Origin: Tetrastigma voinierianum
Lineage: Eukaryota > Streptophyta > Magnoliopsida > Vitales > Vitaceae
DNA length: 64,000 bases
Assembly: GCA_016808115.1 (NCBI GenBank)
Contig: JAEQBH010004544.1
Span: 1 to 64,000 of the forward strand
Reading direction: 5' to 3'
Positions 1 through 10,800 of the stretch are shown piece after piece (the first letter of the stretch is position 1; each line of letters opens with the position of its first letter). The position numbers and the translations under genes were made by a program. The notes beneath the pieces are model-generated. The model was not told the origin of the DNA and did no database searches. It was given only the letters and a program-made list of their open reading frames with translations.

Positions 1-900
1 ACATTTGTCAGAACACAGTCCCAAAGAATTCCTAAAAATTCCTAAACTCGATGCGAAAATTTTGGGATGAAGTTCTGACATGGCCTTTAAAAAAAATTCA
101 AGCCATTACATAGCCTTTAGGCTCGAAATAACACAATTAGGCAAATTTTCTACCTTTTAAAGTTTGACAAAAAGCTAAGATATTGGTACCTATGCGTAGC
201 TCTCTTCGCGTATACCAATTTTATATACGCTCAAACCAGTTCTGATCCAGTTTCGTAATCGAAGAAAAGCAAAGAGAATAAAAAAAAATTAAAAATCGCC
301 TCTCTCTCCTCCCACTTGTGGGCGCTCGAGATCTTGTCGAGTCCACTGCCATTTCGTTTATCCTTTTGATTTTAGTTTTTTCTAATTCTTATTCTTTTCT
401 TTAATTATTATTATTATTGTTAGATAAATAATTTCTATTACCTCATTCGAGTCCATTTTTGTCAGAAAAATTTTATTTATCTAATTGAATATTCTTTAAA
501 TGTTGCCATTTTTGAGATTTTAAAATCCCGTTTGAGTTTCACTCACAAACCCATGGCTTAGAAATTAGTAAAATATTCGAAATTGTCTCGAGTGCTGGCT
601 CCTACGTATTCTTAGATTTGTGAGACGAACTTAACGAGCCTGATCAGTTTCGTCATCAGAGATCCTAGAGAATTTCAGACACCACGAACTATTATGGTAA
701 TTTATTATTATTATTATCATTTTAAAATTTCATAAAAATTCCATAATTGAATTCCACCCCAAAGCTTTCATAATTACAAAGTACCACAATTCTTTTAAAA
801 CAACTTTCAAAATTCTATTATGGCACTAAAATAATTAAAAACCGCCAGTCTTATCTGATTCTAGCATCTGCGTCTGTGTCTTCTAGGAGCAGGTGTTACA
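1..900 (-). repeat. 3' LTR of G1, truncated by the window edge
   Basis: Matches 7091-7942 closely, including the shared stretch around 'aaaattttgggatgaagttc' and the TTA-trinucleotide runs. It ends exactly at the terminal GGTGTTACA at 900. About 1.6 kb of the LTR lies outside the window. Confidence 0.85.
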
Positions 901-917
901 AATCACCTCCTCATAAG
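901..917 (-). other. Polypurine tract of G1
   Basis: On the minus strand the sequence next to the 3' LTR reads CTTATGAGGAGGTGATT, a purine-rich stretch directly abutting the LTR's TGTAACACC start. This is the expected place for the plus-strand primer. Confidence 0.6.
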
Positions 918-941
918 AACATTCGTCTGAAATGAACAAAA

Positions 942-2200
942 CTAATATAAAAGAGGATACCTTAATCGAGAAAACAAGCGAGGATATTGGTATGCGACCT
1001 CGACTCGTGCACTCCTTAATCCCGTGATTCCCAATAAAACTTTAACTAGCGGAATGACCTTATTCGCGAAATGCGCTCTGCGATCTACTATACGCATTGA
1101 GCGCTCCTTATAGGTCAAATTATCCTTTAGTTCCATTGGGCGATCTCACGAGTCGTGGGGAGGGATGCGGAATGTCTTCTTGAACGACAATCATGGAACA
1201 CGTATTATGAACCTTAAAACGACTCTCACGGAGGAAGGTCTGAAAATCTATAATATCTTTGGTCGCTCTTGTGATAATCTCATATGGCCTTATGTATGCG
1301 GGCCTCGACTTTCGCGTCTTCAGAATCCCGAGGGACACCTTTAGAGCTTTGAGGAAGACCCTATCGCCCACACCTTAAATACAGATCCTACGGTTTGTCG
1401 GAATTATCTTTTCTGTCTTTCTGGCTATCTTGAGTACATCACGGACGATGGATCTTATCTAAGGTAATACAATACTAACTCTGGGCCTATCGGTTTCCCT
1501 CTCCTACCTTCGTGACATCGAGTCACGACACTTAGGCCATACAATGCTTCAAGTAGACCATGCCTATACTAGATTGATACTTGTTATTAGCGGGCCATCA
1601 GAGATAAATGCATATCGACTTCCCTTAAACTCTATTACGCGTAACTGGCATATCCTTTAGTGTCTCGTGACCATGCAATGCAGGGATGGAAGCGGTGCTA
1701 AAGTGCAATCGAGTCCCCATGTGGCAATCACGTAAGGCCCCGGACCAAAATGCGGATGTGGTCACGGGGTCTCGATCACGAGAAACTATCGATGAAGGCA
1801 CCATGTAATCTAAGCTATCTCCTCCACATATAATTGGGCGACTTGTCAAGCGGAGTCGTCATTGCTGCTTCGGGAGAAAATGCGATTTAGTTAGTCTATC
1901 CACTATCACCCATATGGCATCGATGTTGTCTTAAGTTCTCGGAGGCTTGAATACTTTCAATCCATAGTAATCTTATCCCCTTCCATCTGAGGAATCGGAA
2001 GAGCATATCTTTCTGCGGGCTTAGGTGCTACCTTTACCTGTGACGGGTTAGGCATACGGATCACAATCTGCGATTTCCTTTCATGCCCTTCCACCAATAA
2101 TGCTCCTTAGAGTATGATACATCTTGGTGCTACGGGGATCATGGCATATCTTGAAGAGTGAGCCTCTTCCATGATTTCCCTTTTTAGTTCACCTGGCCCC
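942..2200 (-). pseudogene. G1 integrase (zinc finger, DDE core, C-terminal tail)
   Basis: Remnant of a Ty3/gypsy integrase, which would join element cDNA to host DNA. Reading leftwards there is an H2C2-type region at about 2060-2190 (REIMEEAHSSRY, then a degraded WWKGMK-like stretch). The catalytic core follows at about 1625-1950, with SSIVSRDRDP and GTRLHFSTA, the region of the second Asp and of the third catalytic residue. The C-terminal part at 1120-1371 (GDRVFLK, YIRPYEI, VHN) and 942-1136 (NKVIPLVKVL, YPRLF) resembles the usual end of gypsy integrases. Frames change several times and stop codons interrupt the core. It is the last domain before the 3' LTR, as expected. Assignment to integrase is strong; the lineage is less certain. 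Confidence 0.85.
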
Positions 2201-2529
2201 CGAGGGTACACACATTCGACTCCTCTAGCTGATACGCCATAGGTACCCTGTCTACGGAACTACGGTTTTCCTACCACCCCTCGATCTACGCCTCGGCAAT
2301 CATCTACGAAACACTGCCGACCTTCCTTGATCGATCCATAGAAGGGCGAACATAGAATGTGCAACAATGTACTGTCATCATTCACACTGTGAACTCCCAA
2401 GATCTCAACTCTATCCTTGATGGGAGATCTTGTCTGCTTGGATAAGCATGGAGACCCTAGGTTTGGAGCTTAAGGCATCGAAATACATTCAGCCTTCCCA
2501 GGATGGTACTCTGATGTCTTGATCATAAT

Positions 2530-2800
2530 CCTTAATCAACTCGACCACTTATTTGTTGCCTTGGATTAAGCTCTTTTAAGTGAGATATATTGGAGGCTCT
2601 TATGATCGGTGAATATCTGACAGGGAACACCATATATATAATGTCTCGGATCTTTAGAGCGCGAAAACCTTCTTGCTAGTTCTAAATCATGGGTGGAGTA
2701 GTTACGCTCGTGCTTCTTTAAGCCGGCCGGGAAGCATAAGGCCCATCACTCTGCCATCTGCATCAAAACACACCTAACCCTTGTGCAGGCATCACTATAT
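2530..2800 (-). pseudogene. G1 RNase H domain
   Basis: On the minus strand the words LKKHERNYSTHDLELA and, further on, QIFTDHKSLQYI followed by LKELNPRQQ can be read. These are hallmark stretches of the Ty3/gypsy RNase H, which removes the RNA strand from the RNA-DNA hybrid; the conserved Asp of TDHKSL is present. The domain lies between RT and integrase, as in all Ty3/gypsy pol genes. The stretch between the two words is frame-shifted. Confidence 0.85.
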
Positions 2801-2939
2801 ATACCACATGCGCGGTGCCTCGGTAGTGCTAATCTTTGGGCGTCGTCGATCTACGTCTCGGCTCCTCAAAACTATGTGGCGGTATCGACCCACTCAATTT
2901 ACGATCCTTTTCAATAGATTGGTGACGGGGTTCTTATCT

Positions 2940-3692
2940 TGAAAATCCCGCAAACAAATTTCTTGTAATAACACCCTTAATCCAAAGAAGCTGAACTTGA
3001 GAAACATTTGTGGGGCGGCACCCGGGTTCCATATAGCTTCGATCTTCGAGGATCACACTAATACCTTATCTAGAAATGACATGACCCGAAAGCTACTTGT
3101 CGACCAAGCGCACTTGCTAAACTTAGCGTATAGCGGCGCTCACAGAATCTGCAATCTTGTCAGGAGTGCTGCGCATGTTCCTTTGAACTGCTGAGTATAG
3201 ATTATCATCAATGAATCGATGCAAACTTATCTAAATACGGATGAAAATACATTTAATCAAATCCGTGAGCGGTTGGGGCGTGGTCGATCCGAATGGCATC
3301 GCGAGGAACTTCGTAGTGTAAGTATCTGGAATCTGGCGATCTTAGAAACATCATTCTCTCGGACCCTCAGTAGTGGTAGCGACCTTAAAGTCGATTTTAG
3401 AATATACGAGATCCGTCTCGATTAATTCGAATAGCTCGCTCTATCTGACGAAGATCACGGTTGCGTATTGTCGCGGTCGGTATCTATAGTCTACTCCCCT
3501 GGCAAGTAGCTTCATCTTTCTTCTTCTGAAAGGCGGAGGCTCCCACGGTGAGGTACTAGGTCGGATGAAGCCTTTGTAGCGACAATTCCTCGATTGTGCT
3601 TTCCAGTTCTTTACTTCCGAAACTCTGTGGCAGCCGTGCATGGAGGAATGGATGTTGCTTTCGATCCTGAAATCGGTTGATAACGAACTCAA
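2940..3692 (-). pseudogene. G1 reverse transcriptase
   Basis: RT remnant. The N-terminal part at 3441-3692 contains KGFIRPSTSPW followed by a frame-shifted KKKD-like stretch, the start of the fingers domain of gypsy RT. Near 3200-3240 the catalytic FIDDIL box is visible as FIDDNL. GHVISR and PTNVSQVQ, followed by a degraded GYYRRF-like block and FAGFSR, are at about 2960-3110. Together these give the usual order of gypsy RT motifs, broken by frameshifts and stops. Small plus-strand frames at the same place are antisense shadows. Confidence 0.85.
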
Positions 3693-3779
3693 TTTCTCAC
3701 ATCAGGGAGTACACACGAAATATCATCACGAAGGTATCACAGAACTCTTGCGACTATGGGGATGTCTTCCGGTAGTGTC

Positions 3780-4110
3780 CCCCTCTTGTCTCACACTACA
3801 TCCACTTCTGAATGCGAATAACCACGCGACCTTTGAGAAGCATTTTTCGAAGCGGTCATGGCATTAATGAGACCAGAGGCGATCTCTCTTCGATTCCACT
3901 GAAATATCATAGCTTGGTTCCTCTGGCGAACAATCTTACTTAACATTATAGCAATCCAGGTGGCTCCATGCACGGATAACCGATCCATACCGAATTGTCT
4001 CGAAATCATGGATACTAGCTGCTTGCTCCAGTGCATTTGGAAAATCCTTATTACGGATCACCAATCTTACGGAACTATCCTTCCGAATATCATAGTATCC
4101 CCATTAGATG
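3780..4110 (-). pseudogene. G1 protease C-terminal region and PR-RT linker
   Basis: A minus-strand frame contains GMDRLSVHGAT followed by RREIASGLINAMTA. Gypsy polyproteins typically have a GMDWLxxHGA stretch just after the aspartic protease and an EREIxSGLISAMxA-like linker before RT. The first W has become R and the frame is otherwise broken. The catalytic DTGA box itself was not located with confidence. Confidence 0.7.
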
Positions 4111-4328
4111 CGGAAACCACCATCTGACCATACATAAATTTTGGGACTCTGTCACGGTGCCTCTCGATGAATGAATCTTGAAATAAATGAATGGTGGCTC
4201 TAGATTGCAAGTATATCATCATGATCGTAGAAGTGAAATCCTTTTCCCGATAATCACGTCTAGTGGTATACGCCTCTATTTGTGTATTTGTAAATACGAA
4301 ACTGATGCGATACCACTTTGAATCACGG

Positions 4329-4620
4329 CTAATCGAGTCTTGCCATACGCCTCCTACACCCTCTGGCGACCTCTACGGTCTTTGTCTTGCCACCTACTTG
4401 CACGAACCACCCTACCGTTGGTAGGACCGGCAGTGCACAGGGTAGATGCTCTTTGTGCCTACCTCGAGTCTCTGCGGCTACATAGCGTAGACGATCTCGG
4501 ATAAAGTGACCTTCCTTTGCATGATGAAACATCCTTTCATATTCATCTGCACTCTCAGGGATGCCTCCTCGACATGTAGGGCCCACGATGGAAAGATGAT
4601 CCACGAAGATCTACCACCTC
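4329..4620 (-). pseudogene. G1 gag zinc-knuckle region
   Basis: The minus-strand frame contains CRGGIPESADEYERMFHHAKEG in part and KEGHFIRDR, which resemble the CCHC knuckle of gypsy gag (C-x2-C-x4-H-x4-C). Two of the Cys positions have been replaced (HHAKEGH in place of RCGKEGH; RDR in place of RDC). In the intact protein this domain binds genomic RNA. Gag upstream of here (4620-5450) is too decayed to read. Confidence 0.65.
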
Positions 4621-5465
4621 ACAGAGTGCTTTGGTGATTGAACGGATCCTTAGCGAAGAATCTTGCTCCTCGTCTGAGCCTCATCGTCGATTACACTTCT
4701 TTCCTTTCTTTTCTTTAGTATTTGGGGTCACGGCTTACTAGTGTCGGGCACCTCTCTTCATCTGGCCTTTTTGAGTCGAACTAAGCTTGTCCTTTCTACC
4801 TTTAGTGTAGCCTCCCAGACTTTTCATAACATTGTTGCTTGCTTTGCTTTTGTTGTATCCTAGTAAACAGAGCACGTGGCCTCTGCCGTCTTAGGTGGAA
4901 GAGACCTCGTGTCACATCACCTTTCAGTGATTATGGTGGAAAGACCTCATGTCTATCCACCGTATAATGCATTTAGGTACTAACCTGTCAACCATAAGTA
5001 TTCTGCCTGCAGATCAGTGGTGCCATCATAAGTTTGGCCCCCAATTTGGAAACGCGTTACATCTGCCCTACATCAACCCGAGACTCACCGTATGACGGTT
5101 ATTCTTCAGCAGCTCGTCATATAACCTGATCCATCGTCAGGAGTACCTCCCTTGGATTTGCGGCCCCTCGATCTGGTTTGGCTTGAAGGTGATTCATTGA
5201 AACATCTTAGAATCACAAGGGTGTGCTCGACATATCTCTCCCCAGTGGTGCCTCCCGGTCTGGGAATCTAGATCGACCTCTACGACCTCGTCAGACATAA
5301 TCAACATGAATTTAAAGTTAAAAGGTCGATGACACTTTTCAATATTTAATGCATGCGGATTTAGTAAAACAATATGGGATTTGCGATAGAAAATCATTAT
5401 TATAAAAACAATTCTATAGAAATCTTTACTTGGAGCGTGAAAAAGCGGGCGAACTATAGCCTAAA
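4621..5465. other. Decayed gag N-terminus and leader of G1, no readable frame
   Basis: By position this should hold the gag capsid region and the untranslated leader of G1. I see no convincing conserved stretch here. Confidence 0.5.
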
Positions 5466-5479
5466 GCGCTCGATACCAA
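5466..5479 (-). other. Primer binding site of G1 (initiator tRNA-Met type)
   Basis: The minus strand reads TTGGTATCGAGCGC just inside the 5' LTR. The first eight bases match the start of the usual plant initiator-Met PBS (TGGTATCAGAGC). Confidence 0.7.
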
Positions 5480-5481
5480 GT

Positions 5482-7942
5482 TGGCGGACGCCCCCTACGA
5501 ACGGCGGAATCGCGTGCTCGTAGCAACGCCATTGCAGCTCACTCAGTGAAACCAGTTACCGCGAGCTCAGCGTCGTGACCTTCTTGAAGCGTGACCATAA
5601 ATTACTCGCGCCATCAAATCACGCAGCTGATTTAGCAATCGCGTGACATAACGGTACGCGCGTTAATTATTTGTCACAAATCACGTATAACAAAAATATG
5701 CTCGATATTTTCCCGAAATCGACTCTGGCGATAAAGGACCTCACGGTCTGTCAAATCTGATGGGATTCAGATCGATATGGTTGCCGCCATTTCGTTTTAT
5801 AAAACCATACGCCGCTTTGCAAGGTATTTATACGTGCCGACACCGTTACCGTTCCGTTGTTTTTTTATAACCATGCCACCGTCGGCACGGCGTCGACTCG
5901 GATCTGGAAGATCTTTCGAAACTTTGACGCTGCGCGAAAGAGTCGTTCAACGAAGCGCGCGACAACGAACGAACGGTCACCATCGGTTCTAAATCTTGGG
6001 TAATATGTACCGAACGAAATCGTAAGTGTAAACGTTTGCCGAAAAAACGGTTTGTTGAAACCATTAGCGACCGCGAAGCGTTAACTAACGACGTGTTGTC
6101 TTGTAATCTGCTCTTATTCGCGTAATCGCGTTAACGTGGCGGTGGTTGGTTCAATCGCTAAGTCGCGTCGTTCGTTAGCCGCGTGACCGTTAAATGCGCG
6201 GCGATGCGGTTCTCGGTTTAACGATGTTGTTCTCGGAACGGAAGCTGTCGATCCGATGTTTCTGGGCGGGATCTATATAGCATAATGGAACCTCGGGACC
6301 AAAATGCTCGGTGATGGAACCCGGATCTATATAGCATCAAATGAACCTCGGGTTCAAAAGTCTTTCGGTGATGATTCTGAATCAGCCTCATCGCTCTGTA
6401 TAGTCTAGTGCACTTATTATATACCTGAATGTCTTGGAAGGAAGAACTCTTATATAAATGTATCTTTAGATGTGAGTGCAGACAGATTAATATAGTTAGT
6501 CTTATGTCACATAACCTTGTGCATAATCAAGTACATCTGACTAGGCGAGCTATGCCCATCGGGGTTTCTTAAACCAGTGGCTGTTTATTAAATAAAGTCA
6601 GACTTTCTGTGATATAACAGTGGGAGGTAAAAAAGCTATAAATCTATATTTCAAGCACTTTACAAACTTGGCCAATTTATTGCTTTCATTTGGAAAATGA
6701 TTTGAGTACTCACCTTTTCTCTGTTGAAACTATTTCCAATCTTGAAGCGCTCACGATTCTAGTCGGATAACCAGTGTACAGACTGTTCAAATTACAATCA
6801 TATGAGTTCTGTGGTTTTGCCATAAAAAACATACGGGACGCAAAGTGACTATATCAGGCAGACTTTTGATTCATGGCTTTACGTGCTGGTGTTCGATAAG
6901 GACATCTATAATGTGCTGAAATTGGCCAAGTGTCATAAGATTAAATATAATAAAAACTATCACATTTTTGATCAGCTTTGACTCAGGACTTTCCATAAAG
7001 TCTAAGAAGCCTGAGGCTGTTTGCAGAAATTCACATCAGACTTATCAGGCTACATCACAATTCACTTGCCCAATAAGTGATTGAAATTTAGCGCATTTGT
7101 CCAGAACACAGTCCAAGATTCCTCAAGATTCTATTCTGATCACGAAAATTTTGGGATGAAGTTCTGACCTTTGCGACCTTTAAAAAATTCAACCATTATA
7201 TCTTTAAACAAATATGATGAGCAAATTTTACTTTTTTAAGTTTGACAGCTAAAATATTAGTTTTATCGCAGCTCTCTTTATGTCTCTGGTACATACCTTT
7301 GGCCAGAAAGTTGCTGGTCCGATTTTCGTAAATGCAAAGAAAAGCAAAAGAATAAAAAAATTAAAAATAAACCTCTCCTCTTTTGTAGACGCTACGAGGA
7401 TTAAGTCCGTCCCACATAAAATTCGTTTATCACTTTAGTTTTGGTTTTAATTCTTGTTCTTTCTTTAATTATTATTATTATTATTTAGATAAATAATTTC
7501 TATTACCTCATTGAGTTAATTTTATCAGAAAATTTGTTGTCTGTTGATTATTCTTTCAAATATTTGCCATTTTTGAGATTGCCAAAATTCTGGTTTTAGT
7601 TTCATCAAACATTAGCTGGAAGAATTTGTTAAAATATTATTTGTCTAGATTATAGCTTTTTCTGATATTTACTAATTTGTGAAACTGAACTTAAGCGCAG
7701 TGGTTCAGGTATCAGAGATCTGAAATTTCAGACTTCACTGAACTATGTTAATTATTATTATTATTATCATTTTGAAACTGTAGAATTATAGACAGTTCCA
7801 TAGCTTTCTTAAAACTATAAAAATTGCCACGATTTCTTTTAAATAACTTTCGAAAATTCTATTATAGCACTAAATGTTAAGGAAACCTTGGTCTATCTGG
7901 TTCACCTCACCAAACACACAATATGGGGACTGAGGTGTTACA
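5482..7942 (-). repeat. 5' LTR of G1 (about 2.46 kb)
   Basis: Runs from just after the PBS to the terminal GAGGTGTTACA at 7932-7942. The 7091-7942 part matches the visible 3' LTR. The 5482-6250 part is unusually rich in CpG for a decayed plant element. A 54-bp imperfect tandem duplication lies at 6269-6376. Confidence 0.75.
6269..6376. repeat. 54-bp imperfect tandem duplication in the G1 LTR
   Basis: Two units start at 6269 and 6323; both begin GGATCTATATAGCAT and end in CGGTGATG, with small differences. Confidence 0.8.
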
Positions 7943-8420
7943 CCATTGGTTGTCGTTAGGTGTTTGACAATGGTTAATCTAATGGTCCATTGTACTTTCG
8001 GTTGATATTACACAATTCTTTAGATTGCCAGGACTTTATAGCGTGGATTATTTTAGGCCATTTTCCCTTGTATAAGATGACATATGTTCGGGATTTTATT
8101 TCCTATCACCACTTATAGTGGGATCTCGCGACATTATTAAGAATGTCTTTCTTCGCCGACGCCGGAAGGAGGTGTATAGGAGCAACCTCAAGGGTTTAAT
8201 AGGTCTTCGAAAGTTTGTATGGTTGAAAGCAGAGTCCACGTGCATGATTTGTTAAGATTGTTAAAGCTGGATTGAGAATTTGTCTGGAAGTGGCTCGACC
8301 ACTCAGTTGAGGGAACCTTGAGCAACGTTGGTGAGACAATGGTGGTCAAGCAACAATGTCTCTGAAATCAGTGATTAAGGTGCTCTGGGTTCAAGCTTTG
8401 GAGGAGTTGTTTGTTGTGCA
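7943..8420 (+). pseudogene. Ty1/copia RT fragment C1
   Basis: Degenerate copy of the RT start that is better preserved at 9050-9330. Both share ACCATTGGTTGTCGTT, then AAGAATGTCTTTCTTC and AAGGAGGTGTAT, which encode the GCRWVF, KNVFLHGDL and KEVYMEQP-like stretches of copia RT. The fragment begins exactly at the end of the G1 LTR, so G1 was inserted into it. Reading frames are lost. Confidence 0.7.
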
Positions 8421-8640
8421 CATCTCGCTAGCCATGTGATGAATTGTATGAAGAAGTGGTAAAGTCAGATCGAGATTCCAGTCTGCTCTATGTAGCTTCA
8501 CACTTATTAGGCATCGAATCGGTGAGTTCGGTTCAGTTGGCTGAAGAATGTCTGAGTTTACTGACACGAGAATCGTGAAGTCTCTATATATCCCAAAGTC
8601 TTTTGCTATTGCAGTTGGGGCTCAACTTTGGAATAATATC
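8421..8640. other. Unassigned stretch between copia fragments
   Basis: No conserved domain or structure recognised. It may be degraded copia sequence. Confidence 0.4.
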
Positions 8641-8819
8641 ATCTCTTCTTTGTCTTGAATGTGTCATTGATTCGAGTCATAGATCCCACATGAGATAATT
8701 CTAGCTATTCCTCACCTTTCGATCCTGACCTTCCCACTTTCTGTCCTCATGCGATGGATCTTTGATCATGTTCTTAGGCTGAACCTGATTTTCCCTCTAT
8801 CTCTCATACAACCATCATC

Positions 8820-9030
8820 TTGAGTTACCTAACATTTCTCTTTTTAATTCCCCAGTGTTTTGTGAAGCAAATTAACTTTCGACATAAATGTTATATCTTA
8901 TTCTTCCCTGATTTTTGTCTCTTTTTGGATCTTATGATGAAGCAAATTATTGGTAGAGGAAGTGAATCTGGAGATCTCTACATTCTTGATGATGCGAAGC
9001 AGCCTGAACAGCCGGCTTGTTTAGGTTACT
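8820..9030 (+). pseudogene. C2 GAG-pre-integrase domain
   Basis: The frame contains FFPDFCLF followed by IIGRGSESGDLYILDD. Copia polyproteins have such an 'FFPDxCxFQD ... IGxGxExGGLYxLD' stretch between protease and integrase. Just upstream (8640-8820), badly broken words recall the region after the protease. About 10 bp after this stretch the RT start follows directly, so integrase has been deleted. Confidence 0.7.
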
Positions 9031-9036
9031 ACACCA

Positions 9037-9818
9037 TTGGTTAGTTTACCTACTGAGAAGAAAACCATTGGTTGTCGTTGGGTGTTTACAGCGATGGTTA
9101 ATTCTAATGGATCCATTGCTCGGTTGATAGCCCTGTTTGCTAAAGAAGGTATGCCGGGACCTATACGTGGTCTTTTAGCCCACCATTTATTGCTAGATAA
9201 TACTATATTCCAGTTCTTCCTATCTGCCACTTATAATTAGGATCTCCACGACATTAAGAATGTCTTTCTTCATGGCGACCTTCGAGAAGGAGGTGTATCA
9301 TGGAGCAACCTCAATTTTGTGATCTTGAAAGTTTTATATAGTTTGAAGCGAGTCCCACGTTAAGTTTGGTAAATGCATGAAACGTTAATTGAAACCGGAA
9401 AGTAAATCTGACTACTCCGTCTTCTACAGGAACTCTAGTTCAAGTATCATTCTGTTGGTAGAGTATGTGGATGATATCGTTATCACCGAGAGTAACTATA
9501 AAGGTATCTCATCTCTTAAATCATTTTCTTGAGCCAATTCTATACAAGGACTTAGGAATGCTAAGATACTTCTTGAGCATTAAAGATTATCTTGAAAACA
9601 AACGGAATCCTTCTTATCTCAAAGGAAATATGTGCTTGATCTATTGTTTGAGACTGGAAAGTTGGGGGTAAAACTATACAGTTCTCCTATGGTTCCAAGC
9701 GTACACCTTACTAGAGAAGGCAAAACATTTGAGGATCCTGAGAGATATAGAAGACTAGTTGGGAAGCTAAATTGTCTTACAGTTACTCGTCTTGATATTG
9801 CCACTTAGTTGGGAAACA
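9037..9818 (+). pseudogene. C2 reverse transcriptase
   Basis: Starts with LPTEKKTIGCRWVFTAMV, the conserved beginning of copia RT. It continues through KNVFLHGDL (about 9255-9285) and a YVDDIVIT-like catalytic box at about 9465-9490. DLGMLRYFLS follows at about 9550. The last part (YRRLVGKLNCLTVTR-like) lies in a tandem duplication. Frames are interrupted between these blocks. This enzyme would copy element RNA to cDNA. Confidence 0.8.
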
Positions 9819-10033
9819 TGGAATCTTCTTATCTCAAAGGAAACATGTGCTTGATCTATTGTTTGAGACTGGAAAGTTGGGGGTAAAACCATACAGTTCT
9901 CCTATGGTTCCAGGCGTACACCTTACAAGAGAAGGCAAAACATTTGAAGATTCTGAGAGATATAGAAGACTAGTTGGGAAGCTAAATTGTCTTACAGTTA
10001 CTCGTCTTGATATTGCCACTTAGTCAGTGTTGT
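9604..10033 (+). repeat. 215-bp tandem duplication inside C2 RT
   Basis: Units at about 9604-9818 and 9820-10033 are nearly identical; the second starts GGAATC and both end TTGATATTGCCACTTAG. The offset measured at several points is 215. Differences are a handful of substitutions and one indel, so the event is much younger than the decay of the host element. Confidence 0.9.
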
Positions 10034-10600
10034 AAGCTAGTACATGTCTTCTCTAATAATTGATCATTAGGCGGTAGTAGAGCAGTTCTATGTTACTTAG
10101 AAAAAATTACTCAGGGCGATAGTATTTATAAATACTCTGTAAGGTATAATAGACTACGAGTGTTTCACGGATCTTGATTAGGTAGGCTGCGGGGCCGGAG
10201 GTCCATAAGTCTTGTGTGTTTGTTGGAGGAAATCTAGTCTCATGGAAGAGTAAACAGTGTTGTCTCGATCTAGTCACGATGCGAGATATGAATGATGAGT
10301 ATGATACGTATGTAAAATCCTGTAAAGCCACCATCAACTCATGATAGGAAGTCAACCTGCCATTTAATCCAACAAACTTCTAGTGTGACAACCAGGTTAC
10401 CCTTCGAAATTCTTCTAATCTGGTATTCCATGAATGGACTAAACATATTGAAATAGATTGTCATTTCGTTTGTGAGAAAATACAACTCGGCTTGATTTCT
10501 GGTCTGAAATTAAGAGAACAATTGAGTGATATATTCTGAGTGCTTAAGTGGGGACAAAGGTTAGTTATTTATGTCTAAGTTAAGGCATGATTATCTATGC
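10034..10600 (+). pseudogene. C2 RNase H domain
   Basis: Fragments of the copia RNase H: the segment at about 10244 encodes a SWKSKQ-like start. At 10420-10510 the words NLVFHEWTKHIEIDCHF and EKIQLGLIS can be followed with few breaks; in copia this is the 'NPVFHERTKHIExDCHF' block near the end of pol. The PPT follows about 100 bp later. The open frame on the opposite strand here is a shadow. Confidence 0.75.
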
Positions 10601-10603
10601 TTC

Positions 10604-10618
10604 AACTTGGGGGGGAAG
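10604..10618 (+). other. Polypurine tract of C2
   Basis: AACTTGGGGGGGAAG directly precedes TGTATAGCA at 10619, typical of the copia PPT/LTR junction. Confidence 0.8.
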
Positions 10619-10800
10619 TGTATAGCATATATCTGCTTTACACATATAGAGTTGTAACCTTTTAGGAAACTTTTCTTATAGAGTTGTAATATATTAGGAA
10701 GGATTATATTGTCTTTTGTATATATATTCACAATATCAGATCAAATGAAAACGAGAATTCTTTATCAACTCTTGTTCTTGTTCTTTTCATAATTTAATAT
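10619..10800 (+). repeat. 3' LTR of C2 (right boundary approximate)
   Basis: Begins TGTATAGCATATATC after the PPT and contains TATATATATTC. No second LTR exists here to fix the right end, so the end is an estimate. Confidence 0.5.

Larger units (their letters stand above)
1..7942 (-). mobile_element. Ty3/gypsy LTR retrotransposon G1 (Tekay/Del-like), decayed
   Basis: Read on the minus strand, the order is 5' LTR (5482-7942), PBS, gag zinc knuckle, protease, RT, RNase H, integrase, PPT, 3' LTR (1-900, cut by the window start). Both LTRs end, in plus reading, in GGTGTTACA, and 1-900 aligns by eye with 7091-7942. The domain order PR-RT-RH-IN is that of Ty3/gypsy. The reading frame is broken many times, so the element is dead. 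Placement in the Tekay/Del-like group rests on the initiator-Met PBS, the TGTAACACC terminus and the integrase tail, and is inference. It is inserted in a copia RT fragment that continues at 7943. Confidence 0.85.
8640..10800 (+). mobile_element. Ty1/copia retrotransposon C2, 5'-truncated and lacking integrase
   Basis: Order on the plus strand: protease/GAG-pre-integrase remnant (about 8640-9025), RT (9037 on), RNase H (to about 10560), PPT (10604-10618) and a short 3' LTR beginning TGTATAGCA. The order PR-(IN)-RT-RH is that of Ty1/copia. No 5' LTR, PBS or gag is recognised, and the whole integrase between pre-integrase and RT is missing. Confidence 0.8.

Noticed and set aside
2997..3867. Plus-strand frames of 65-75 codons
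   Set aside because: They are antisense to G1 reverse transcriptase, which reads clearly on the minus strand.
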